The notes under the pieces were generated by a model that saw only the letters and a program-made list of their open reading frames with translations, ran no database searches and was not told the origin of the DNA. The translations under genes were made by a program, and so were the position numbers. From contig OZ316891.1 of the NCBI GenBank assembly GCA_973895155.1, forward strand, positions 9,300,001 through 9,364,000: 64,000 bases of DNA, in the 5' to 3' direction. Position 1 is the first letter of the stretch. Each line of letters opens with the position of its first letter. Below are positions 14,061 to 26,984 of the stretch, piece by piece. The DNA comes from Marsupella aquatica. Lineage: Eukaryota; Marchantiophyta.

Positions 14061-14456
14061 TAAAGTGTCAACTACAAGCTAGAGTTGGGGCCTAGGCTTC
14101 TAAAAAGAAGTCTCTAGACCATAACTCCATGGCTCATCATGTGGATGGGAAAACTCATGAGTATGATGTATGTCAAATGATAATCATGCATGCTTTTATC
14201 ATAATTTCTATTTACATTAAAAAAATGTACTCTATGGCCCCACCATAACATATAATCTTACTTATAAAGCATAACTACAAGCTAGAGTTGGGGCCTAGGC
14301 TTCTAGAGTGAAACATCTAGGCCGTAACTCCATGGCTCATCATGTGGATGGGAAAACTCATGAGTTTGATGTATGTCAAATGATAATCATGCATGCTTTT
14401 AATCATAATTTCTATTTACATTAAAAATATGTACTCTATGGCCCCACCATAACATT
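14060..14456. repeat. 203-bp tandem duplication (2 copies)
   Basis: The unit beginning CTACAAGCTAGAGTTGGGGC is at 14072 and again at 14275. Both copies continue through CTCCATGGCTCATCATGTGG and end in GGCCCCACCATAACAT. Copies differ by a handful of substitutions and single-base gaps, so the duplication is fairly young. No gene content. Confidence 0.9.
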
Positions 14457-15525
14457 GTGCATAGAAAGAGAGATGTGCATAGAAAAGAGTATGGTATGTT
14501 ACGTATGATTATTAAAATGATGACATAAATGATGGGTTTTTTATCATTTCACTAACCTTCAAAGAATGTGAATAAGAAATATATTTTGGTGACATTTTTA
14601 TTGTCCTCCCCACTATTCACGTTCAAAGAATAGCTACTGAACGAGTAGTTGGGCTAGTGTTACTATTCTATAAGTTCAAAGTCTGAAAATGTGCACTTAT
14701 CACATAATACAAACCTCTTGTAGTGCATAGCCCCAGCTTCTTACCAGTAGTGTGTACTTAAGAAGGATAGACTGTACATTGAAGAAAAATAATGATTAAT
14801 TAGAGAAATAAAAAGTTGTATATAAGGAAGTTTCAAGAATTAACTCCGAAAGAGTTCTAGTGAATTACGTCCAACCAATTATGCACTTGCTAGATGCATC
14901 CACTCTAACAAATCAATCCGTGGACCCCCATGTTCATCCAAGGAATGTTTGTGTGATTAAGTGAAATCAATTTTCATCAAGGCGGTAACCAACGGTTTTG
15001 AGTCTCCCGATGGTGTTGATGTGTGCTCGTACAAAAACAAATGCTCAAAAGATAGAGATTAATCAAACGGAAGGTTGAATGTGGAGGAATTGAGTTTTCT
15101 TATAGGTTTTGCTTACACATTGGAGAAATAATCTTTCAACCATTCTTGATTGATTGTTTGTGAGTTACATTGAGCATTACCGCCACAAGACAGACTAGAG
15201 CACAACACTCAGCTGTTGGCAAAAGAGCGCTTGTCAATTTGGTGGGAAGAATGTTCACACAAAACGAACGAGCCGTCACTTTCAAACAAAGCATTTGTAG
15301 TTATTTTTATTTAAGAAAGCTATGGTGTGAGGGGAAGACCAACAATTATTTCTTTGACATAGAGGTTGCATTTGGCGTCAACCTGTGTTCAGAGTGAGCT
15401 TTAGTTGAAGACTATCTAAGAGATGCGAACAATTCAAGCCGGGAAGCAAACATTGTGGACAAGCGATGGTGACGTAATCAAAGAAATCAATTTGTAATGG
15501 CTAAGTTTGTGATGGTGACGAGATT

Positions 15526-16029
15526 GTGATATCTCTTAATCGAGAAAGGGTTTCCAATGAGCCTCAAATTGACAAATTTTGTCAAATTCCATATGAGTTT
15601 TTGAATATCCTTGCCTTTCCAATGAGTGTTAGCATAAGAAATTTTGATTATGAATTCATGAATTCTTTTAGCTTTTTAACATTGAGTTTGACATTTACAA
15701 ATTTTATGTCAGATTTTGTCACGGTGCTCAAGAGATCAGGAGGTTTTCAATCTTTTTAGCTTTCTAATGTGTGACATTGAGATTATTTGTCAAGAAATAG
15801 AGAGATCATGAGTATCTAAATTTCTCTAGCTTTCCAATGAACCTAACATCGATAGATTTTGTCAAGTACTAAGGAGATGATGAGTTTTTAATTTTACTCT
15901 AGCTTTCCAATGAGTGACATTGAGAGATTTTATCAAGACATTACTAAAGATATCACGAGTTTCTAAATCTTGATCTTGAATTTTCCAATGAATCAAACAT
16001 TGGAAAATTTTATCAAGTACTAAGAAGAT
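15526..16029. repeat. Degenerate tandem repeat, roughly 70-100 bp units
   Basis: The phrase CTAGCTTTCCAATGA and shorter variants recur through this stretch, each followed by a variable stem such as ACATTGAGAGATTTTATCAAG and then GAGTTT(C/T)TAA. Units have diverged and differ in length. The open frame at 15526-15759 falls inside it and is most likely a by-product. Confidence 0.55.
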
Positions 16030-16560
16030 TTATTATTTAGTTTTACAATGTGAAGCCAAATGGGTTTTAATTATGAACATTTTTATCGATTGATTTTTTC
16101 AAACTTGTAAACAATTAAAAAATAGAAACATTTTGATATAAAACACTGATATATCTTTGACAAACATCAAAATGGTAACTTTGTTTTACTAAATGACATC
16201 TCTTCCTTTGTATTTTGGTTTTTTTATGTTTAGTATTTACGGCATGGCGCCCCAAAAATTACGTTGCTTTTGCCACAAACAGGAATGTGCATTTATTATT
16301 TAGTTTTACAATGTGAAGCCAAATGGGTTTTAATTATGTACATTTTCATTTTTATCGATTGATTTTTTCAAACTTGTAAACAATTAAAAAATAGAAACAT
16401 TTTGATATAAAACACTGATATATCTTTGACAAACATCAAAATGGTAATTTTGTTTTACTAAATGACATCTCTTCCTTTGTATTTTGGTTTTTTTTACGTT
16501 TAGTATTTACGGCATGGCGCCCCAAAAATTACGTTGCTTTTGCCACAAACAGGAATGTGC
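16030..16560. repeat. 263-bp tandem duplication (2 near-identical copies)
   Basis: TATTATTTAGTTTTACAATG begins at 16031 and again at 16294. The copies stay nearly identical through GGCATGGCGCCCCAAAAATT to CACAAACAGGAATGTGCA, differing at only a few sites. High identity in non-coding DNA implies a recent event. Each copy holds one AAACACTGATATATC motif (16141-16155 and 16410-16424). Confidence 0.92.
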
Positions 16561-19500
16561 ACGTTTGTTATTGTTAAAAATAGGATCATTCCTATTTGTG
16601 GCTAGTTGTGATGATGTGGCGCAACCTCATGGCCGAGAATTTGCAAGAGACCCCTAATGGGGGTCCGTAAAGAATGATAAGATGATCAGAAGCCCACCAA
16701 TTTTAAACATACCCTTGAAGTCGTGAGTTGAAACACCAACGTGTTAGATTTATTCTGAAATTGTTAAGAGGATTAATGAAGAAGCCTCTACCAGGACAAA
16801 ATATTCCTATATAAATAAATAGAAATAAGGGTTCTTGGGACTGAGGCCCCCATGGCCGTAGAGGTTTGACAAAATGCCCGGATGCACCAGTACAACCCCA
16901 ATTGACTAACGACAAATCTTGTTGTACTCTCCAGGTTGCAAAGTTCATGGGAGTGGTCCATTCCAGCATTAAATTCCCTACATAGAAAGGAAAAGATTAC
17001 TGTATAAAATTATGGAAAAACAATAATAGCCCTCACACTACAAGAATGGAAGAGTACATTGCTGTAGCTTTCAAACAAAAGAAATGGTAGTAATATTCAA
17101 GGATCTCAAGTTTGTTGCTAGTTTACAACAGTGCTATATTTTGCCGACCCCCTAATCCAAGAAGTCACTTTAAGTAATGTGGTCATGAGTGGTTGCTGGT
17201 AGCACCATCATGAGCTTCTGGTTGACTTGAACTCAATGTTGTGTGTAACATTGCTTGCAGAGTCATGGGTTGAAGATATGGTCACAACCAGATACAGGTT
17301 GGGGGCCATAAATAGGGACAAAAATAGGAAACCAAAGTTGGACTGGGGGTGACAAGTACCCAAAAGCATATATGAAAGGAGTATGTACTCGACAAACCCT
17401 CACAAGCTATCAGTAAGTTGTGATCAGTTGAGACCTTGTGCTATTCTCTCAACTAGGACAAGGGAACGGTTAGCACATGCAAGTGTGATGATGGGCATGG
17501 GAGAGTTTGATTTCCAACTTGAGTTTGCACCCCAAGGAAGGTGGTCCCCATGTGCTATTTCTGTAGCTTGCCAACGGTGTCACCGTTACTGCCCATGGAT
17601 GATTGACAACAGCTTGAGATCCACAAGTGATCTCAAGGAACTAGTAGGTGTGTTGCAGAGTGGGCAGCAAGCGAAACCAAGAGAAGAGGTCAGTAGCTGG
17701 ACCCCAGGTCTGGGCGCTAGAACATAGATGATTTTCATGTCATCTTTAAATTCATGGGACTGTATACTTTGGTTCGTTTAATGGGGTCACAAGCCCACAG
17801 CCTGAGCGTTGCACAATTTGAAAGGGCAATATAGCAAGCCAGGAAGCATTACAATATGGGTATGGAGATGTAAGCCTCAGTGAGCAGCCTCATCTTCACA
17901 GATTGAAATTGTTTCTACTCCTAGAGTAGAGGGCTAGAATTGTTCACTAACTTTCAACCTAAATCCAAGTCTCCTGTCATGTGAGCCTTATGACACCTCT
18001 TCATTCTTATGCAAAACCTTAAAACAGATGAAAAGGGCTCAAGCCAACATTCTACATGGCTATGGAGATTTTATTTAAAGACTTATTTTTCCTGAATGTT
18101 AGCACAAGATTTCAATTGGCGAAGGGTCAAATATCCAAACATTATAATATGCAATGTTGCTCTCTCTTTCTCATGGTCTATTTACAAGCTGTCATTCTAG
18201 CAAGAAGCCTCCCTGACTGTTTGAGTATGGTGACCTTTTTCATAATCATGAGATGGGCCTAAAGGTGGCATTGTGCACCATCCCTTTCTGTGCCCAACCC
18301 AACACTCCTTGGAATCCCATTACCAGACTGACGTGCCGGCTCACCACAGTATCTACTATATATGGTCATCTCACTTATGCTTGATAACACTTGTGTTCAA
18401 CATCTATTAGTACTATCAACTATAATCTGCAATGCACAGGCATTGGGCTAGTTTGTCTAAATTACAATTCTCAATCAAAGTCTACCCTTTGTCACCTATT
18501 TCTCTGGTACACTATGCTTGTGAATCCCTCGAGCATGGGAGTCTGGATGCGGGGAGCCCTTCCAGTAGCTAAGTACTGGTATGTGGGTAAGGATAGTCAG
18601 GGCAAGGATAGTCATGGAAGTACTCGTGTTCAAGCTAGGATAGTCAAGGGTGGGAGAACTGGTCAAAAGTGTTGTGGGGATACTACTACCATGCTACATA
18701 AATGTGCAGCTGTACAGGTCTAGCTCCCACTACTACTAGCATCTGTGCAGGTCTCCACCTCTCACCCCCCAAAAAAAACACAAAAAGCGAAGTTGAAGAA
18801 GAGAACATAGACAAGCACATCATCAGTGGCAAACTCAATTCAAATCAACTTAATAATTTTCCCGGTATACTTTGTGTTTTCCCCAATTATTTCTAGTTTC
18901 ATTCACCTGCACGATCAGTAGATCTGAAACGAGATTACTTGCCATGGGAGGATGTCAGGGAATAATGTCATGATAAGGCTGGAGAAACATGCGAGACACT
19001 GAAGAAAACTGAGAAAGTAAGGTGAGGACTTGCAGGAGTATGATCTTCTGTCGACAGAATTCTCAGGCTTCAATCTGACAGTGTGGATTGCACATGAATT
19101 TGGTCCACTTCCATTTCTGCAACTTTTGGCCCAGCATTTCTGTGCTAGCCTTGTAGATACCAAGTTGTACTGAGATCAAAGGTATATCACTACACTCACT
19201 AGACAGCAAGAGCTAGGCACTAGTACGAGCAAGCATGAAACAAAAACACTGACATCAACGAAGTGCTTAACATTGAACGATAGATTCACCAAAACCCTAG
19301 TGGTTGTAGAGTAGACTTACAGTAGTTTTCTTGGTTTACTAATTCTCCAATGTGCTCGAATCGAGTCGACGTGAAATACATAACAAAAACATGTAACGAG
19401 ATTAAATGGTTTCATCATGAACAGAGCTTTTTTCACCTGTGGTAAAAAAATCCTAAGGTTTCGAGAAGAGCAACTTTTTTCACAGAAACCTGCACAACAA

Positions 19501-22500
19501 CTTTGAACGGTGCCACTTTCAGCTCCAATGTACACAATTTCCGGCGAACTTGACATAATACCAGATCAATCAGTTATATCTATAACAGACCACAGGAGCT
19601 CTGATCTAGTTCATCGATAAATATCACCAGGTGACTTACCAAAATTGACTGGACTCAACTTTTGACAGTGTCATAAAAGCACTCATTCAAGTGAATGTCA
19701 GCAGGTTGGTGACGATTGAATCCGTCTCAACAGCAATTCATACTCCTGCAAATCATCAGACTTAGGCTTATTGAATTTGGAGTTAGTTTTCAACAACTAC
19801 CAACTATAGAATTCCCAAAATCATTCTTTTAATTCTAGGATAGCCAAATTTTAAAATTGCTCTCAGGTTTTTGAAGACCTGAATTGAAGACCTGAATTGA
19901 ATTCCAATTACATGAATTCTTTGATAGAACTGTCAGATTCTTCTGGAATGTGTAGATTCGCCTAATGTCTTTTTGGCTCAATGCCTAAAGAGAAGAGAAA
20001 ACTGCCACCAGCTTGTTACTGGAGCCAAGATTCACAACTACCTTAGGGGTAGCTTGGTTAGCTATTCTCAATTGCAAAAGGTTATTTTCCCGTGCTTCCA
20101 TACTTTGGCTTCCAGACTTTTGGGGCAGGTCATTGAAAATTTTCCTAACCCAGAAGTCTTCAGTTTTTACGGACTGACCTCCTATTTTTCCTATTTTCCA
20201 AGTGCCAAGTCTTTTGTGTTCAAAGTGTTTGGTGAACCTCACTTTGAGATGAGGCTTTGTGAAAAAGTTAGTTGACTTATGAAGCTTGACCTCAGAACCT
20301 TGGTTGGCTCAATGAAGATTGTTATTAATGCATGAACTATGTTTGCTGATGACTTTGTACTTATGTGGATCCCCAACCTTAAATAACATTTGCGTATGTG
20401 AAGATATACCCCCATGTCTTATTCAGGTTCTAGAGGGCATTAACGAGCCTCCCATACTTAGCTGCCTGTCCCTTCTCTATCCAATTATTTCCATGTGTAA
20501 TTGGTTACAAATGAACCTCATTTTTGGGTGGGACATGTGTGAAAAGGATTTACCCTGCTGCTAGCAAGATTGAAGCCCCCACTCACCTGCTCTACCACTG
20601 ACCCAAGGTGTGGTTTATGTCCAGAGCCTTGCAAGACTAGTGATTAACCCAATACTAGGTCATGCACAAGCAGACAACAGCCTCCCTAATTGCACACACT
20701 GATCAACTCTCAAGATCACCTGACAAGCATCAGGGAAAACTTGAACAGTGACCCATTAAGTACTACTAGGGGGTCTCAAACCTTTAAATTAAAAAAACCT
20801 TAACTTAGTAGTTAAGATTAGGGGCAGAGAAAAGTTGTGGTAGCAGTTAAGATTAGGGGCAGAAAAAAAGTTGTGGACGGCCACATTCATGGTCAATCAT
20901 GGTCGAAAATCAATTTAGAAACTTTTAACCTTGTGAAAAAACTATGGTGATTTGTTTATGGCTAAAAGCCATATCGCTAAAACTCTGAAATTTTGAGACA
21001 CACTAATAAATGTCTTCCCAGGAAGACACGTCCGCGATTTTTCAAATGGAGACACTGAGACACTTAGCGTACACTTTAAGTCTAGGATCATAATTATAAA
21101 GCCGTGCTTATTATAGGTATGCATCTAACGAGGGAAAGCTCTACTCCATGTCATGATGACGCTATTTGGAGTTGATTTGTGTGCACAAGTATGGTCCCCC
21201 AGTTCAAACAAGCCATCGACAACTCATGAGTTGTCGCATTTGAGTGGATTGTTTAAACCCTTGGAATTATATTGGCGATGATGAAACCTCACTAATAAAA
21301 TCGAGACAACCTCATCATTGCTACAGTTGTTGGACAGTTTCCCATAAAGTCCACTTTCCAGCCCAACCAAAAAGAAACCCAAAACCCATCTTACGGAGTT
21401 TAATCCATTTCAAGACACCCATGGGAGAGGCATTGGTTGCATGGAGTCCCACCAAACTTTTTCCGGTAGAAAAACTTTTCTTTTTTTCCTAGAAACCGAA
21501 AGCAACCGATCCAAGAGTGGATAGAGGATTCCATGCACCTCTGTAAGGTACCCACAATGGGACTATCCAGGAAGGACCCGTGGGAAGGGAGAGAGAGGGT
21601 TAAAGCAGGGCCCCAAAGTGGACCAGCCAGGGTCGCACAGGAACCAGTACTCCCATCACTTCACCCCACCCACACACATACATACCCTCCACACCCCTTG
21701 CATGTGAAGGAGGGTTGAACCTACAAGCTCTTGCTTCTAGGCTAGTCCCTAGCCAATTGACCTCAGCCGTGAGGTATTGAGACTACGTTGTGCATTTTTG
21801 GCCGTCACATGATATCTACATCAATACTATAATTTGGGTTTTAAGTACACTCTTCATGACCTATTCCGCCATACACTGTAGTTTATTTTTTGATAGTTAC
21901 ATTATACTTGTGAGTGGGGACGGGCATGTGGAGTCTGGGTAAAGGGAGCCCTTCCTGTGCATAAGCACGGGTATAACAGCTAGTTTTACACTCCTGGCAA
22001 TCATTCAAACACACTTCAGGTGGAACAGATTTTCAAGCACAGAATCTGTTGTCTATTGTCTTTCAACATCATGTTTTTCTCCTGCTGGATCCAACCTGCT
22101 TTAAGTTGCATGGTTGCCACCAATTTTCTCTGAAACAATTGGGCAAGAGAAGAGGGATAACCCCATCAGAGTGACCAGGCCACACACCTAGCCAAGTAAC
22201 TCGTGCAGGGGAAAAACCCTTTGTTGCCAAGATAATATCCCTTGCAGTTGAGCTCCAAAACTTCCCCCTAACAAGACTCTGACATTTTGTGGCCATGTGC
22301 CTGGTTTGTTTGTGACAAGGTGTAAAGGATGTTACTAGATGGGCCCCCAACCAAACTTTTTTTCCCCAATAAATCCCATGAGGTTTTGGGTACATTGATT
22401 TAAGGTCTATCAATGGTATGGATCATGCACGGGTCCATTAAGTAAAACTTTTCATGTTGGGGATCCATCAAGCTTATAACTCCAAGGTGTACCATCTACT

Positions 22501-23097
22501 CTAAAGTATGGAATTATCTGGTTTCTACCTCATTCCTAACATGCATACACATTGTCTTTCATTAGTGGGTAGATGGGGAGGTCATTTGTCTATATTGCTC
22601 CCAGTAATATGCATAGACAATGTTTCTACTGTAGCCCAGAGGCAAGGAAGAGTTTCAGTTCTAGAGCAAAACTTAACCAATTAACAGGAGGGGTAATGTA
22701 TACGACAAAGGCACTTCAAAGAGTGCTAGGCTTGGGCAATGTGATTCACTTTGGAGTGGGCAGCTCTCCCTGACTTATGAATGAAATTTCTATTCATGTG
22801 AGCGTCTGAACCAGTGTCGTTTTGCAAAGACAGTGTAATTTAAACATAAGAATAGGTCCCTGCAATTTACTTGTTTAGCCAGGGGTGGGGGTTTAGGGAC
22901 CTTCCCTGGACAAGCAGCTGCACAACTGGCTGCAGGTCTTCAGGAATACCATCCAATATTTACAAAGAAATGATTGAATAGATCCACTGACAACCATCCA
23001 ATGACCAAACCTGGGATCATTTTGATTGTCTGATCTCTCCAAGCTGACCAAGATAAGCTGACCAAGATTGCCGCTTAACAACTTTTAGCTAGGTTAT
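16561..23097. other. Gene-poor intergenic DNA with decayed repeats
   Basis: No frame here carries recognisable protein motifs; those of about 110 codons (17383-17727, 18391-18723, 22069-22413) look like chance frames. The segment about 20170-20330 is related to 57045-57220, marking a dispersed repeat family. About 18520-18600 and 21900-21990 also share phrases such as GGGAGCCCTTCC. A direct repeat containing TTAAGATTAGGGGCAGA sits at 20813-20877. Confidence 0.5.
20170..20330 (+). repeat. Dispersed repeat, copy 1 (related to 57045-57220)
   Basis: Shared landmarks in the same order are TGACCTCC, a run like (A/C)AATTTTTCC or CTATTTTTCC, CAAGTCTTT, GGTGAACC/GGTGAACT, TGACTTATGAA.CTTGA, CTCAGAAC and CAATGAAGATTG. 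The copies are diverged, so the family is old. No coding potential is seen and the element class is unknown. Confidence 0.55.
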
Positions 23098-23379
23098 CAC
23101 TAAAGATGTTCCAGTTGACAATACTATAATTTTTTTGGTATTTGCAAACATACCACGGTTTTTGTATATGTTATCTTGGTTATGTTTATGAACTTGTCGT
23201 AGATATACAAACATCATGTAGCATTTTTGTATTGTTTTTATTGTATTTATAAACACATCACAGTTTTTGTATATGGTTATCTTAGTTATGTTTATGAACT
23301 TGTTGTCCACACACATACACGGCATATTTGTAATTATAACAGAGACAGAGGCATATGATCAATTGGAACATCTTTAGTG
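23098..23379. mobile_element. Small element with CACTA-type terminal inverted repeats
   Basis: The left end CACTAAAGATGTTCCAGTTGA (23098 on) is mirrored by TCAATTGGAACATCTTTAGTG ending at 23379, giving inverted ends of about 21 bp with one mismatch. CACTA ends are the mark of En/Spm-type DNA transposons. At about 282 bp the element can only be non-autonomous. Inside are two diverged direct copies of about 117 bp sharing TTTTTGTATATG and GTTATGTTTATGAACTTG. A clean 3-bp target duplication was not found (TAT on the left, GCA on the right), which weakens the call. Confidence 0.5.
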
Positions 23380-26200
23380 GCAAAGTAGTGAAAGTTGAAT
23401 TGCATGATTAATGATGGAAAAGGTGTAATAATGAAACTGAAAAGAGTGATACATTCTCCAGTTTTACTTAAAATATATGTCAAGAAGCAAGCTTTTGATC
23501 GAATATTCACTCCTTGGATTAGTGGAGTGTAGGATCTCCCAACTTATATGGTAAGAGCATCATCAAACTTTGACAAATATGAATTCCTCCTATAGAATTG
23601 CAAGCTAACGTCATAAAGTTCAATTTGCCCTCGTATCCAAACAATCAGTCCTCACTTTAGGGCATCCACTTTTGTGTTTTCTGGGAAATGAGCCCGTTGA
23701 AGCTTTATATCCCGCAATCTGAAAGATTGTGAGGGCCTCGAATGTATCAATGGAATGCAGAGCTACCTCAGAATACTAAATAAATAAATTTGCCAAAAAA
23801 ACAAAAAGCGCGGAACCTGTAGACAAGATCCTGAGGGCCTTTTACTAAAGATCCCAAGGCCCGGGTACCCAATAAAGTGGAGATAATCAGGGAAACCCAA
23901 GAGGACCTTGAACAGGAACTAAGACAGTAATTTATTTATTTTCGATATTTTGTAAAATAGTCAATGAAAGGCTACTGTTTTTCTATAATTGTCCCTCAAT
24001 AGTACAGTAGTTGCCTTACTCATCTTGTGATAATGGTAGCTTGACTTTTTCCTTTAGAGTGGAAACCGACCATGAGCAAGGTGTGCAAGTGGCTTGTACA
24101 ACGGGTGGGAAATATGGTAGCTTGACTTAGAACTTCTCTCACTTTGAGAAGCATAATCTTAGGTATCTATATTTGGGATAGATAATTGTATTGAACCCTA
24201 GTCTAAATTATGGTGGCTGGGTATGCATAGGAAGGCCTCCCTGTACTCAATACTCCCTCTACCATAAACATAGTCTAAATATCACAATTTCCTGGGACCA
24301 TAAAGAATGGGCTATTGCTTTGCTCTATTGAATAGTACATGAATAACAGACTTTGATCACAAATGATACGATACTGTGGATACACTAAATGTTGTTGGGC
24401 TGAACTGTTGTCAAGCATGAATGAGAACAGTCAAACACTCTAAGGAGTTGGCAAGTCAATAAGACACACAAACTGGATTTCAAAGAGTGTGCAAGCTATA
24501 TGAAGAGTGCCAGCTGGGGGTGATAAAGGTACCAGTGGTACCGGTCCATCTCATGGTTAGGGAAAACTTTCACCATAATCCAGCAGCCAAGGAGGTTCCT
24601 GCCATATGACATTCAGTAAATAGACCACAAGAAAGATTGAGTGGGACTGCACTTTGTAGTGTTTAGATATTCTCCGTCTCATTTTCCTGAATCAAAAATT
24701 GTAAACTATGTAACGATCATGATTGTAAGCTCCTACATCGACTAGATAATATTCTAACAATATTTAAGCTGATAGGGGAACCTAAGAAAACTGTGGAAAT
24801 GTGAGTAAGTTCATAGAGGATGTGAAGACCATGGTAGGAAACAGTTCTGCATTCCAGAGCATTTTAATTGAAGTTTGTACTTTGATTACTTCTATCTAAG
24901 TAGTGTAAGTGAGTCTGAATTGATTGAAACCATCAGAATCACAACATAGATGGGATGGGGCCAAATAAACCCACTGGAAAAACTTAGGTTAGCCATGGAG
25001 GCAATGTTCTCCCACCCTGTGGTTCTAAATGAGACAGTTAGTGGTCCTTTTGGCACTAGAAAAACCCACTATATTAGAACCGTTCACAGACCCATTGAAT
25101 GGACACCAAAAATGCTACAAGGGGCTCTGGCACTTATTATAACACTTGGGGGTGGAGGTTATTTTTCATGAGGTGTACATTGTCATGAATTGTCCCACAG
25201 TATACTTTTCTTTCTAGAGAGAATTTCATAGTTTCAATTCAAACAAGTTGTGACTTTACCCTTGGAGGTCTCCCATCACCAACAATTTTAGGCCTTGGAT
25301 CCCCTATAATGTAATTTTTTTTTACTTTTTACCCTTATTGACAAATATTCTTAGCATCTTCTTCTTTTCACAATGTAACATTAGCAAGGGTGGCGGAACC
25401 GCGGAAAGAAGGAAAAATACTTATATAGATGCCATGGATTCTCCCAAAATGTGTGAGAGATGTAATAAATTGGCGCCAACGATAGAATGTCCTAAACTCT
25501 TCATAATTCATTCCCTTCGTAATCATATGGTAAATGATTACAGTAATAGAAGATCTTGTCCACACTTCTTAGTGCAATCACACTAAATCAGGTCTCAAAT
25601 CATTTCAAAGACAAGCCAAGAGACAAAATAACCTTAAGGGTGCTTTGTACAACACTTGGGCCCATCCAATCTGACAACGTGTTTGGATAATGAGCATTAA
25701 CTGACACAAACGTATTGGAGATTTCTGTGTCAGATTTGAATCTTGGTTACGATAATAATTGGCGCCAAAGTTGTTAGAGCCACATAAAAAAATATTTTTT
25801 CAGTTTCTCTCGTAGAGTTTGTATGATTGTATTTTTACTATCCAATCCCCCAAACCCTGGTAGAGTTTATTACCTTTCCTCCACAACTGATTAATTATCA
25901 GGTTGCCTCTAGTTTTGTATGTGGGTTGGCTAAACTCTGCTACAATAACCCAGATGACACGCAACTGAATTGCACACAATGAGGCTCATGATTTGCCAGT
26001 GCTAACACTGCAACTGTATATTCACCCTGGACCGGATTCTTACACCCAACACACCAGTATGTTTACTATTGTCCACGAGCAAACACTTATGCACTTAAGG
26101 TTTCATTGCGGTGGCCCGGACAATTTAGGAGCCCATATTTGGTCCTTTAGTGCCAGCATTTTGTAATTCAGTGAGGTGGGACTTGCACTTATCCAAAGTG
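23380..26200. other. Gene-poor intergenic DNA
   Basis: AT-rich sequence with no recognisable protein or RNA gene. TTGGCGCCAA-like 10-mers at about 25470 and 25758 could be decayed primer sites, but nothing around them supports an element. Confidence 0.5.
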
Positions 26201-26207
26201 CTTTTGA

Positions 26208-26984
26208 GTGCATTTGCAAAGAAAATCCTTGTTAGGGTGTCTCAAACGTAAGAAGATGCAAGCTTTTAGTCAAACCAAGAGTTCACAGTGCAGAATGCGG
26301 ACCCATAATATGCCGTACACAAAATTATTGGAGACCACACTGTTTTGTTTGGGATTTTTTTTGCAAACTGCAGAACACAGATCTTCCCTTACTTCTACAA
26401 CATTTACTAGGACGTCTCAATTATGGCCAGTTGCGGGACATTTCAGCGCCCGGGAGTATCGGGGCCTGGGCCTCCGGACAGGACTGGTCGGGCACCGATT
26501 GTGGTGCCTGATCAGTCATGCCTGGGAAATTTCCACCACAAACCCCCGCCCAACCGTGATTAGCCCTTCACGCAAAACAGCACAGCTATTAGTCCTTCGC
26601 GCAAAACAGCACAGGGAGCAGGACTCTGCGACATCTCCACCCGCGACCAGTCTCAGAATTGACTACACCAAAACTTCTTGGGCGACATCAACCCTGTCGC
26701 AATGTGCCCGACTACATCTCAGGTCACCCGTGTTTGAATTTGTTTTTACACAACTGAGACGCCCTAGTACATCTCTCAAAGTCATCCCCCCCACCCCCCC
26801 GGCTGTGCTTACTTATGCCGGAAATGCAGGGCCCGACCCTAGTTTCGGTCTTGTCGGTCTTGTTCCTGGCGGTCAGCAGCCCGGCCTAGTAATGAGAGAA
26901 GCAAATTTTGGGACGCCCTATTACGAGAATAGGAATTACCAGGTTACTTATCCTCGCCGCACTTACCCTAAACTCACTGTGTAA
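26208..26984 (+). CDS. Unrecognised 258-codon open frame in GC-rich island
   Basis: An uninterrupted frame of 258 codons begins at ATG 26208. The product is rich in Ser, Thr, Arg and Pro, with no motif, signal, membrane segment or repeat that I recognise. It overlaps the start of a GC-rich island (about 26390-27360) where long open frames arise easily because stop codons are rare. A short direct repeat, TTC(A/G)CGCAAAACAGCACAG at about 26568 and 26597, lies inside it. I consider it more likely a chance frame than a gene. Confidence 0.15.
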   Translation: MHLQRKSLLGCLKRKKMQAFSQTKSSQCRMRTHNMPYTKLLETTLFCLGFFLQTAEHRSSLTSTTFTRTSQLWPVAGHFSAREYRGLGLRTGLVGHRLWCLISHAWEISTTNPRPTVISPSRKTAQLLVLRAKQHREQDSATSPPATSLRIDYTKTSWATSTLSQCARLHLRSPVFEFVFTQLRRPSTSLKVIPPTPPAVLTYAGNAGPDPSFGLVGLVPGGQQPGLVMREANFGTPYYENRNYQVTYPRRTYPKLTV

